64,000 nucleotides of DNA. Source: Granulicatella elegans ATCC 700633. Lineage in GTDB: Bacteria; Bacillota; Bacilli; Lactobacillales; Aerococcaceae. Positions 1 through 6,944 of this stretch are shown piece by piece; the first letter of the stretch is position 1; the number at the start of each line of letters is the position of its first letter. The position numbers and the translations under genes are program-made. Location of the stretch: assembly GCF_000162475.2 (NCBI RefSeq), contig NZ_KI391971.1, forward strand, positions 746,901 through 810,900, given 5' to 3'. The notes under the pieces were generated by a model. It did not search any database and was not told the origin of the DNA. It saw only the letters and a list, made by a program, of their open reading frames with translations.

Positions 1-1
1 T

Positions 2-814
2 TCTGGAGGAACAGTAGCTTTTATTATGGGGTTTTATGACCAATTTATTGGTTCCATTCATGATATGGCATTTGGAAGTAAAAAGGAGAAGAAAGAAGCT
101 TTTACTTATTTAGTAAAATTAGGAATTGGTTGGGTTATTGGAATGGTCAGTGCCATTTTAGTATTATCTTCATTATTTGAATCACATATTTATGGAGTAA
201 GTTCTTTATTTATTGGATTCATTGCAGGAGCCATTCCTTTAATGATGATGGAAGAAAAAGAATCTTTGAAAAAACCATTAATGGGAATTTTTTATATTTT
301 AGTAGGGGTGGCTATTGTTGCAGGAATTACTTGGATGAATTCTCGTACAGGTAAAGGTAGTTTTGATTTAAGCCAGTTTTCTCTTGTAGCTTCCATTAAA
401 TTATTCTTTATTGGAATGATTGCTATTTCAGCAATGTTTTTACCAGGAATCTCTGGTTCAACTTTATTATTAATTTTTGGAGCTTATATTCCAGTCGTTT
501 TTGCTGTAAAAGCAGTATTAACTTTCCAATTAGCATATGTTCCAAGTTTAGCTATTTTTGCTTTAGGAGTGTTAGCTGGAGCTTTATTTGTAGTTAAAGC
601 CATTAAATATTGTTTAGAACATTACCGTAGTCAAATGATTTATGGCATCATTGGAATGATGATTGGTTCATTTTATGCGATTGTAATGGGACCAACGACA
701 TTAAAAATTCCTCAAGAAGCAATGAATTTCTCAACATTTTCACCAATTGCGGCTTTAGTTGGTTTGTTATTAGTATTAGGATTACAAAAATTAAAAGAAA
801 AGGATTCTAAATAG
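2..814 (+). CDS. DUF368 family membrane protein (5' end outside window)
   Basis: The frame is open from the first bases of the window, so the true start lies upstream. The first visible residues, SGGTVAF, are the conserved motif of DUF368 proteins, and a second related motif (PGISGST) occurs about 150 residues later, which fits the family's internal duplication. The rest is a run of hydrophobic segments ending in a short charged tail. Members of this family (PopT) have been described as undecaprenyl-phosphate translocases that return the lipid carrier to the inner membrane face for wall synthesis. The next gene, a PAP2 phosphatase, starts at the base after this stop codon, so the two are probably made together. 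Family assignment is firm; the exact substrate is inferred from the family. Confidence 0.85.
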   Translation, partial: SGGTVAFIMGFYDQFIGSIHDMAFGSKKEKKEAFTYLVKLGIGWVIGMVSAILVLSSLFESHIYGVSSLFIGFIAGAIPLMMMEEKESLKKPLMGIFYILVGVAIVAGITWMNSRTGKGSFDLSQFSLVASIKLFFIGMIAISAMFLPGISGSTLLLIFGAYIPVVFAVKAVLTFQLAYVPSLAIFALGVLAGALFVVKAIKYCLEHYRSQMIYGIIGMMIGSFYAIVMGPTTLKIPQEAMNFSTFSPIAALVGLLLVLGLQKLKEKDSK

Positions 815-1336
815 ATGACAGAATTACAAATTCTTGATGGATTTCAAAAATTACACAATCCAATATTAGATTTTATCATGATTTTTATTACTTCATTAGG
901 AAATGTTGGATTCATTTGGCTAGCGATAATTGCAGTTTTGTTAATGAATAAGAAAACAAGATCTCTAGGGATTCTGTTAGCTATTGCGGTAGTAATCAAT
1001 ACAATTTTGTGTAATGGTCTCATTAAACCAATTGTAGCTAGAACACGTCCGTATGAGGTTAATTCAGCAGTTTCTTTATTAATTACAAAACCATTAGATT
1101 ATTCATTCCCATCAGGGCATACAGCTATTTCATTTACAGTAGTTAGTGTATTGTATTTCCTTCGTATGAAAAAGTACTGGATTATGGCTTTCGTTTTAGC
1201 AAGCCTCATTGCTTTTTCAAGAATGTATTTATACGTTCATTATCCAACAGATGTACTAGCAGGAGCAATCGTAGGAACATTCAGCGGCTGGATCACCGTA
1301 AAATGGAGCCAATCAAAACATAGAAGATTTGTATAA
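815..1336 (+). CDS. PAP2 family lipid phosphatase
   Basis: A 173-residue membrane protein with the three signature motifs of the PAP2 superfamily in order: KPIVARTRP (about residues 70-78), PSGHTAIS (about 98-105) and SRMYLYVHYPTDVLAG (about 135-150), holding the catalytic histidines and aspartate. Such proteins remove phosphate from lipid pyrophosphates or phosphates at the outer membrane face. Some act on undecaprenyl pyrophosphate, others on phosphatidylglycerol phosphate. Its ATG directly follows the stop of the DUF368 gene. That pairing suggests lipid carrier recycling, with the phosphatase making undecaprenyl phosphate and the neighbour flipping it, but the substrate cannot be read from the sequence. 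A terminator follows at once. Confidence 0.88.
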   Translation: MTELQILDGFQKLHNPILDFIMIFITSLGNVGFIWLAIIAVLLMNKKTRSLGILLAIAVVINTILCNGLIKPIVARTRPYEVNSAVSLLITKPLDYSFPSGHTAISFTVVSVLYFLRMKKYWIMAFVLASLIAFSRMYLYVHYPTDVLAGAIVGTFSGWITVKWSQSKHRRFV

Positions 1337-1340
1337 GAAG

Positions 1341-1385
1341 AAAAGGTATAAAAGCGAGTACAGCCTTGCTTTTATACCTTTTTTG
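1341..1385 (+). terminator. Intrinsic terminator after the PAP2 gene
   Basis: AAAAGGTATAAAAGC pairs with GCTTTTATACCTTTT around a short loop and is followed by a T run. The leading A run lets it also serve the minus-strand micro-ORF that ends at 1401. Confidence 0.9.
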
Positions 1386-1400
1386 TGTTGGAACTAGAAA

Positions 1401-1499
1401 TTAAATATTTTTAATCCATCTAACTATTTTTTTAAAATTAATTACCAATCCAATAACAATTAACGCAAAGATTACTGTGGCGATTTCAGCACCTAACAT
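1401..1499 (-). CDS. Small hydrophobic membrane peptide (32 aa), possible type I toxin
   Basis: The minus strand holds ATG...TAA coding for 32 residues, beginning MLGAEIATVIF and ending FKKIVRWIKNI. There is one hydrophobic segment (about residues 5-22) and a basic, tryptophan-containing tail. A perfect AAAGGAGG ribosome site lies about 6 bases before the ATG. The layout (single helix, short basic tail, strong ribosome site, large intergenic gap) resembles small membrane toxins of type I toxin-antitoxin systems or other regulatory membrane peptides. I cannot match it to a named family. It lies downstream of the 18-residue micro-ORF on the same strand and probably shares its transcript. The coding call rests on the ribosome site and composition only. 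Confidence 0.5.
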   Translation of the reverse strand: MLGAEIATVIFALIVIGLVINFKKIVRWIKNI

Positions 1500-1572
1500 A
1501 TAAATTCCTCCTTTATAGAAAGTGACTAAATACTGTTATGATTTTAAACAGTTTATCTAATAGAATTCTATC

Positions 1573-1629
1573 TTAAAATTGATAAAAAGAATCTCCATTT
1601 TTATACCTTTGAGGATCTATAACCATCAT
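1573..1629 (-). CDS. Possible 18-residue leader peptide
   Basis: The minus strand reads TTGGAGGTTTTGTTATG and then 18 codons before TAA; the product begins MMVIDPQRYKNG and is hydrophilic. A GGAGG site lies 7-8 bases before the start. It sits between a likely promoter (1682-1710) and the 32-residue membrane peptide ORF, so it could be a leader or the first of two small genes. There is no homology I recognise. It may be a chance ORF, but the ribosome site is as good as those of real genes here. Confidence 0.35.
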   Translation of the reverse strand: MMVIDPQRYKNGDSFYQF

Positions 1630-1659
1630 AACAAAACCTCCAATTAATTAAATTAAGAT

Positions 1660-1710
1660 TTGATAACGTTTTCTTGCGAATATTATACCTTATTTAGTAC
1701 GCTAAATAAA
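1660..1710 (-). promoter_or_regulatory. Minus-strand promoter with cre-like box and dyad operator
   Basis: Read on the minus strand there is a -10 of TATAAT (1682-1687) 17 bases after a weak -35 TTTATT (1705-1710). The spacer holds a perfect 8-bp dyad, TTATTTAG/CTAAATAA (1690-1709), that would suit a repressor. TTGATAACGTTTTCTT (1660-1675), just after the expected start point, fits the CcpA cre consensus with one mismatch. It would drive the two micro-ORFs at 1401-1629. Confidence 0.45.
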
Positions 1711-1759
1711 GTAGCAGTGAATAAATTTTGAATTGAGAAAAATCAAAAGAAAGATCCCC

Positions 1760-1848
1760 TCACAGACTTTTTAAAGTAGTTGTATAGCCAAGAGACACCA
1801 AAGGTGGCTACTGGCGTCCAAATACTACGGTACCCAAGAAGTCTATAA
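1760..1848 (-). repeat. Structured intergenic repeat, copy A (short form)
   Basis: On the minus strand, AGACTT...AAGTCT and GTAGT...ACTAC form an outer stem around GGACG and a hairpin built of GCCA/TGGC, an internal loop, and CACC/GGTG closed by TTT. The same GGACG plus hairpin design occurs at 29.76, 30.06, 32.88 and 39.74 kb, with a partial copy at 29.94 kb. This copy lacks the second and third hairpins of the long forms. It lies upstream of the Fur-controlled operon and downstream of nothing obvious on its own strand. Confidence 0.55.
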
Positions 1849-1935
1849 ACAAGATGTACTATTTTAGAATAAGTCCAATCTTCCCCAAAACCATTGCAAT
1901 CACAGAAATTTTTGGTAAACTAATAATTATGTAAT

Positions 1936-1950
1936 TGAGAATGATTATCA
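1936..1950 (+). promoter_or_regulatory. Fur box
   Basis: TGAGAATGATTATCA matches the 7-1-7 Fur consensus TGATAATnATTATCA with one mismatch. It ends 17 bases before the ATG of the first siderophore permease gene and just before its ribosome site (GGAAGGAG). Iron-dependent repression of the importer operon follows from this. Confidence 0.75.
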
Positions 1951-1967
1951 ATTAGGAAGGAGAGACT

Positions 1968-2933
1968 ATGAAATTTAAACATTTAAGCATCCTTTTGCTC
2001 ATTCTATCATTAATATCTTTATCAGTTGGAGCACAAACATTTTCTTGGGGACTATTCATCCATCAAGATGATAAAATGCAACAAGTCTTTTGGTTATCTC
2101 GAGTTCCAAGACTATTGAGTGTGATATTAGCTGGAAGTTCTATGAGTATTGCAGGATTATTAATGCAGACAATGACGCAAAATGAATTTGCAGCACCTAG
2201 TACGATTGGTACCACTGAAGCAGCAAAATTAGGACTACTATTAAGTTTATTCTTTTTTAATGGACCTAGCTTATTTCAGAAAATGCTATGTGCCTTTATA
2301 TGTTCCTTTGCACTTACGATTGTTTTTATTATGATTCAGCAATCCTTACAATTGAAAGAGAAGTGGATGATTCCTTTAGTAGGATTAATTTTTAGTGGAA
2401 TGATTTCAGCCTTTACAAATATGATATCGTATCAATTTCATCTTGTACAAAGTTTAACGTCATGGACACAAGGATCCTTCTCCATGATTCAAACTCACCA
2501 ATACGAATGGTTATTCTTTGGTTTAATTATCATTATTGTTTCTACAAAATTGGCGCATGTTTATACGATTGCTAATTTAGGAGAATCGATTAGTTTGAAT
2601 TTAGGAATTTCTTATAAGACTTTAGAATGGTTAACATTATTACTCGTTTCACTTACAACGAGTGTCACGATGATAACAGTAGGCTCACTTCCTTTTATAG
2701 GAATTATTATTCCAAATTTAGTACGCTATTTATCGGGAGATGATTTAAAAAAGACGATTCCACAAACAGCTCTATTAGGTGCAGTACTAGTTCTAGCATG
2801 CGATATTGTAGCTCGATTAGTTATTCCGCCTTATGAAGTATCAGTTAGTCTGATTTTAGGGATTGTTGGAGCTGGACTCTTAATTAGTCAAATCTTAAGA
2901 ATTAGCTCGCAAAGAAGGGGGAGCATTCGATGA
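1968..2933 (+). CDS. yclN: Iron-siderophore ABC transporter permease (YclN/CeuB type)
   Basis: The protein has 321 residues, all hydrophobic segments, with the FecCD-family core. SRVPRLLSVILAGSSMSIAG (about residues 43-62) and the following LMQTMTQNEFAAPSTIGT are typical of the YclN/CeuB/FatD branch, which forms a channel with a YclO-type partner. It carries iron-loaded siderophore across the membrane. It is first of four genes in the order permease, permease, ATPase, binding lipoprotein, the YclNOPQ order, and overlaps the next gene by 4 bases. A Fur box lies directly upstream. The ligand (a catecholate in known YclNOPQ systems) is an inference. Confidence 0.88.
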   Translation: MKFKHLSILLLILSLISLSVGAQTFSWGLFIHQDDKMQQVFWLSRVPRLLSVILAGSSMSIAGLLMQTMTQNEFAAPSTIGTTEAAKLGLLLSLFFFNGPSLFQKMLCAFICSFALTIVFIMIQQSLQLKEKWMIPLVGLIFSGMISAFTNMISYQFHLVQSLTSWTQGSFSMIQTHQYEWLFFGLIIIIVSTKLAHVYTIANLGESISLNLGISYKTLEWLTLLLVSLTTSVTMITVGSLPFIGIIIPNLVRYLSGDDLKKTIPQTALLGAVLVLACDIVARLVIPPYEVSVSLILGIVGAGLLISQILRISSQRRGSIR

Positions 2934-3919
2934 AGAAAAGAACCCTTCTATTAACAATTACATTAGTAAGCTTATTACTCATTATCAGTGCTATTTTCTT
3001 ATTTTTTCCAATCGGAAATATGGGAAAATTCTCTGTCCTCTTATTTAAAAAGAGAGTTATAAAATGGCTAGTCATTTTATTAGTTAGTTTATGTGTTTCG
3101 ATATCGACCATTAGTTTCCAAACAATTGTACAAAACCGATTTTTAACACCGGGTGTTCTTGGAGTTGAGAGTGTCTTTGTATTGTTTCAAACATTGGTTT
3201 ATTGGGGGCAATTAAGTCTAGGAATGGAAACAGCGCCAAATCTATGGATTTCAATCTTCACAATTGTGTTGCAGATAATCTTTTTCTTTCTTATTTATCG
3301 AGCCTTTAATGATTTATTATCGATTCCATTTTCGATGCTATTATTCATTTGTTTAGCGTTTGGAACATTGTTTAGAAGTTTAAGTACATTTGTTCAAGTA
3401 TTAATGGATCCAAATGAATTTGATAAATTGCAAGGAAAATTATTTCACTCCTTCCAAAGAATGCATCATCAAAGTGAATTAGTCATTGTAGTGGTCATAT
3501 TAACAGCTATCTCAGTAATCTATTTAATAAGAAAACATATGGTGTTAAATGTATTTCACCTTGGGAAAGTTCAAGCACAAATACTAGGTGTAAATGTAGC
3601 TAAAGAAGAGAAGTGGATTTTATTAGTAATTGTGTTACTAACAAGTCTATCGACAACATTAGTAGGTCCGATGCAATTTTTAGGATTTATGATTGCCAAT
3701 GTAACGTATCAATGGATTAAAGATTACCGACACTTACAAATGTGGACTATCGCATTTTTATTAGGAAGTATTTTATTGCTAGGAGGACAACTGGTTATCG
3801 AGAAGCTCTTCCAATTAAATATTCCAATTAGCGTTGTTATTGAATGGTTTGGAGGATTATTATATTTTGTATTGTTATTGAAAGGAAGGTACCGTAGTGG
3901 AATTAAAAAATATTCATAA
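2930..3919 (+). CDS. yclO: Iron-siderophore ABC transporter permease (YclO/CeuC type)
   Basis: This is a second FecCD-family permease of 329 residues. The stretch FQTIVQNRFLTPGVLGVES (about residues 63-81) is the YclO counterpart of the conserved region in the preceding gene. It would pair with that protein as a heterodimeric channel. The ATG overlaps the upstream stop by 4 bases, and the downstream ATPase gene begins inside its last codons, so the genes are translationally coupled. No broken or missing parts are visible. Confidence 0.87.
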   Translation: MKKRTLLLTITLVSLLLIISAIFLFFPIGNMGKFSVLLFKKRVIKWLVILLVSLCVSISTISFQTIVQNRFLTPGVLGVESVFVLFQTLVYWGQLSLGMETAPNLWISIFTIVLQIIFFFLIYRAFNDLLSIPFSMLLFICLAFGTLFRSLSTFVQVLMDPNEFDKLQGKLFHSFQRMHHQSELVIVVVILTAISVIYLIRKHMVLNVFHLGKVQAQILGVNVAKEEKWILLVIVLLTSLSTTLVGPMQFLGFMIANVTYQWIKDYRHLQMWTIAFLLGSILLLGGQLVIEKLFQLNIPISVVIEWFGGLLYFVLLLKGRYRSGIKKYS

Positions 3920-4646
3920 AGCATATGATACGGTAGTTGTCGATTCCGTTTCATTAACGATTCCAAAAAATCAGTTAACAGCTTTTATCGGACCAAATGG
4001 AGCAGGAAAATCGACTTTAGTTTCCATTATGAGTCGATTATTACAAAAAGATTCTGGTCAATTATGGATTAAAGGTAAAGAAATTGAAGCTTGGAATTCA
4101 AAAGAACTCGCAAAAGAATTATCCGTTTTAAAACAAAATCAAACATTTCAAGTATCTTTAACAGTAGAAGAGTTAGTTAGCTTTGGTCGTTATCCTTATT
4201 CAAAAGGAAAGTTATCGACACTTGATTATCAAATGATTGATCAAGCATTAAAACATACGAATTTATTAGAGTTAAGAGAACGTTCGATACAAACTTTATC
4301 AGGCGGACAAATGCAAAGAGTTTTTATCGCAATGGTATTAGCTCAAGATACAGAAATTATTTTATTAGATGAACCTTTAAATCATTTAGATTTAAAACAA
4401 GCGGTAGAAATTATGAAATTACTGCGTTATATGGTAGAGAATTTGGATAAAACAGTGGTCATTGTCATGCATGATTTAAATATGGCGATTAACTTTTCTG
4501 ATTATTTAGTAGCCTTTAAAGAAGGAAAATGTGAGTTTCATGGCCAAACCATGGATGTGGTTACGAATCAAACCTTATCAGAATTATATGAAATTGATAT
4601 CGAAGTGATAGAAGTTTCAGGAAAAAAATATATTACAGTAAAGTAG
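3897..4646 (+). CDS. yclP: Iron-siderophore ABC transporter ATP-binding protein
   Basis: The product has 249 residues with a full nucleotide-binding domain: Walker A GPNGAGKST (about residues 32-40), Q-loop KQNQTF, signature LSGGQMQR (about 136-143), Walker B IILLDEPLNHLD (about 156-167) and the switch histidine in VIVMHD. It powers the two permeases upstream. The start is a GTG overlapping the permease gene by 23 bases, with GAAAGGAAGG before it. The binding lipoprotein gene follows after 9 bases. The family is the FepC/YclP type of ferric siderophore ATPases. Confidence 0.9.
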   Translation: MELKNIHKAYDTVVVDSVSLTIPKNQLTAFIGPNGAGKSTLVSIMSRLLQKDSGQLWIKGKEIEAWNSKELAKELSVLKQNQTFQVSLTVEELVSFGRYPYSKGKLSTLDYQMIDQALKHTNLLELRERSIQTLSGGQMQRVFIAMVLAQDTEIILLDEPLNHLDLKQAVEIMKLLRYMVENLDKTVVIVMHDLNMAINFSDYLVAFKEGKCEFHGQTMDVVTNQTLSELYEIDIEVIEVSGKKYITVK

Positions 4647-4655
4647 GAGAAAAAT

Positions 4656-5609
4656 ATGAAAAAATTATTAACAACCGTAGTTATGGGGGCAACATTTTTA
4701 TTAGCTTCTTGTGGAACAAAAACAACAAATGTAACATCAACTACACAAGAAAATTCAGTGAAACAAGTACAATTAACAGATGGATCAGAAACTGTTGAAG
4801 TGAAGTCAAATCCAAAGAAAATTGTGACTTTTGACTTAGGTGCTGCAGATACATTACGTGCCATTGGACAAGGTGAAACAATCGTTGGAATGCCAACAAA
4901 ACCATTACCAACGTATATTAAAGATTTAGGAGATAAAGTACAAAATGTAGGAAGCATGAAAGAACCAGATATCGAAGCAATTGCAGCAATGCAGCCAGAC
5001 TTAATTATTGCTTCTACACGTACAAAAGATTTTATTCCTCAATTAAAAGAAATTGCTCCAACAGTTATCTTTAATGTAGATAGCAAAGATTATTGGGGTT
5101 CTGTTCAAAAAAATGTTAAAAGCTTAGCAAGTTTATTTAACGAAGCAACTCAACAAAAAGCAAGTGCTCAAGTAAAAGAATTACAAACAACTATTGATAC
5201 GATTGCAGCTCAAAATGAAAAACATAGCGAAAAAAGTTTAGCGATTATGTTAAATGAAGGTAAAATGTCTGCATTTGGCGCACAATCACGTTTTGGCTTC
5301 TTATACCAAGATTTAAAATTCCGTCCAACAGATGCTAAAATTGAAGAAAGTAGACACGGACAAGAAATTAGTTTTGAAGGTGTTAGCGAATTAAATCCTG
5401 ATGTCTTATTTGTATTAAATCGTACATTAGCAATTGGTGGAGATAATTCTAAAGCAGATGCCTTAATGAAAAATGAATTAATTCAAGCTACAAATGCTGT
5501 AAAAAATAATAAAGTAGTAAACTTAACTTCTGACTTATGGTATTTAAGTGGTGGAGGATTAGAATCTACTAAATTAATGCTACAAGACTTACAACATGTA
5601 TTTCAATAA
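4656..5609 (+). CDS. yclQ: Siderophore-binding lipoprotein (YclQ/FatB/CeuE type)
   Basis: The 317-residue product begins with a lipoprotein signal peptide (MKKLLTTVVMGATFLLASCG), with the LASC lipobox placing the mature cysteine at residue 19. The body has the periplasmic-binding-protein fold of the TroA/FhuD type: IVTFDLGAADTLRAIG near the start, then EPDIEAIAAMQPDLIIAS. It would capture ferric siderophore at the cell surface and hand it to the YclNO channel. It is the last intact gene of the operon. An ATG overlapping its stop leads into the decayed ABC fragment that follows. Confidence 0.9.
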   Translation: MKKLLTTVVMGATFLLASCGTKTTNVTSTTQENSVKQVQLTDGSETVEVKSNPKKIVTFDLGAADTLRAIGQGETIVGMPTKPLPTYIKDLGDKVQNVGSMKEPDIEAIAAMQPDLIIASTRTKDFIPQLKEIAPTVIFNVDSKDYWGSVQKNVKSLASLFNEATQQKASAQVKELQTTIDTIAAQNEKHSEKSLAIMLNEGKMSAFGAQSRFGFLYQDLKFRPTDAKIEESRHGQEISFEGVSELNPDVLFVLNRTLAIGGDNSKADALMKNELIQATNAVKNNKVVNLTSDLWYLSGGGLESTKLMLQDLQHVFQ

Positions 5610-6031
5610 TGATAGATAACCGCTACTTTAGAGAAAATAGCTCGATAATTTTACAAGATAGCTACTTATTCAATGCAAAAATTAAAGAAAACATCACATT
5701 CTTCGATAAAGATTTAGATATAGAAGAGTTGGATGGTATCATTAAAAAAAACTAATTTAAGAAATTTTGTAGATAGCTTGAAACGTCGTGAAAATGAAAT
5801 CGTTGGTGAGAGAAGTTCGAACATAAGTTATGGAAAAAAACAACGTTTATCAGTAGCTCGTTCATTCTACAATGATAGTAAAGTTCTGATACTTGATGAA
5901 GCAACAGCAAACATCGATATCTTCAGTGGAATCTAAGTGCTAAAGCTTTAGAAGAAAGTAAAAAAGATAAGATAACAATAATAATTTCACACAATAAATC
6001 AACATTATCAATCTGCGATATGGTAATTTGA
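5609..6031 (+). pseudogene. Decayed ABC exporter ATPase fragment
   Basis: Three reading frames in succession encode the end of an ABC exporter nucleotide-binding domain. The first frame gives SIILQDSYLFNAKIKENITF (Q-loop region) to about 5755. After a shift at an A run the second gives NISYGKKQRLSVARSFY (degraded signature) and VLILDEATANIDI (Walker B) to 5935. After another shift the third gives ITIIISHNKSTLSICDMV (switch histidine). The membrane part and Walker A are absent. It is a remnant left after deletion, with at least two frameshifts. It is not closely similar to the intact exporter at 61.3 kb beyond family motifs. Confidence 0.8.
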
Positions 6032-6050
6032 TTAGGTGAATAGAAAAGTT

Positions 6051-6082
6051 AACTCCTGGAAGAAATTCTGGGAGTTTTTTAT
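6051..6082 (+). terminator. Intrinsic terminator after the ABC remnant
   Basis: AACTCCTGGA pairs over ten positions (two G-T) with TCTGGGAGTT around a 6-base loop, followed by a T run. It probably ends transcripts of the siderophore operon. Confidence 0.8.
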
Positions 6083-6292
6083 AATAAAACATTAGTAATT
6101 TAAACTTAATTTAAAGGCGCTTAAGTACAGTATCAATATGATATAATATTTATAAAGTAAGGATAATAAAATATGGAATAAATTTCTTAATTTTTCAGAA
6201 CGAAAAATTATAAATCGTATGAAGAGGTTATAATATCTTTAGCATGCTATGATTTGAATGAAAATTTTTTGTTAAGGAGGATATATATCATA

Positions 6293-6727
6293 ATGAAAAT
6301 ACTTGAGGTTCTTAATGAGTTTTATGGTGATTTTGAATTCATTAAAGAAAAGTGGAACGAAAAATATGAAGGTATCCTTATAAAAATAACGGAGGAACAA
6401 GGTTATAAAAGGTGTCGCTTGGCAAAAAGAACACCAAAAAAAGAAGGATATTTTACAGTTTTTTGGAAAAAAGATCAAAATAATAAGAACATTCCTTACA
6501 CAAACAAAGATTTGGAGAATGAAATCGTTATTGTTGTGATTGATAACGACAAGAGAGGACTTTTTATTATTCCTAAAGAGGAGGCTATCCGTAGAAAAAT
6601 TCTCTCGACAAAGGATAGTAAAGGAAAAATGTCTATGCGATTTTATCCACCTTGGAGCGTAAATTTGAATACAACGGCTTTAGAAACACAAAAATGGCAA
6701 TTGAAATTTTTTAGAAAAATTGAATAA
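6293..6727 (+). CDS. mepB: MepB-like protein
   Basis: The product has 144 residues from the ATG at 6293. An in-frame upstream ATG (6254) has no ribosome site, whereas TTAAGGAGG precedes 6293 by 12 bases. Conserved features of the MepB family are visible: EGYFTVFWKKD in the middle, IVIVVIDNDKRGLFIIPK after it, and MRFYPPWS with ALETQKWQLKFF near the C-terminus. In Staphylococcus aureus MepB is encoded with the MepR regulator and MepA multidrug pump; its function is unknown. Here no mepR or mepA is adjacent; the ABC-F gene follows 217 bases downstream on the same strand with its own promoter. Confidence 0.8.
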   Translation: MKILEVLNEFYGDFEFIKEKWNEKYEGILIKITEEQGYKRCRLAKRTPKKEGYFTVFWKKDQNNKNIPYTNKDLENEIVIVVIDNDKRGLFIIPKEEAIRRKILSTKDSKGKMSMRFYPPWSVNLNTTALETQKWQLKFFRKIE

Positions 6728-6881
6728 CAAGAATGATTTCTTTCTTATTTAAGCAAAAAACATTGAAAAAATTTTAGCTGATTTATATTTATAAAAAAGA
6801 TTTAGTTTTGTGCAAGCTAAGTGTTGTACTGTTAATGTAACTTTTGAGATATTTTCTTAATAATCTAAACTTCGTTTAAGG

Positions 6882-6910
6882 TCGAAAATGAAATAAAATT
6901 TTGCTATAAT
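6882..6910 (+). promoter_or_regulatory. Promoter of the ABC-F gene
   Basis: TCGAAA (6882-6887), a 17-base spacer and a perfect TATAAT (6905-6910) lie about 35 bases before the start codon. The leader is too short to hold the attenuator structures known for some ABC-F genes. Confidence 0.7.
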
Positions 6911-6944
6911 AATGCTAAAGTTTATTCAAAATGAAGGTGATATG

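Noticed and set aside
6170-6240. Possible gene fragment upstream of mepB (reading KFLNFSERKIINRMKRL)
   Set aside because: No start codon or ribosome site in that frame and no family match; left as intergenic.
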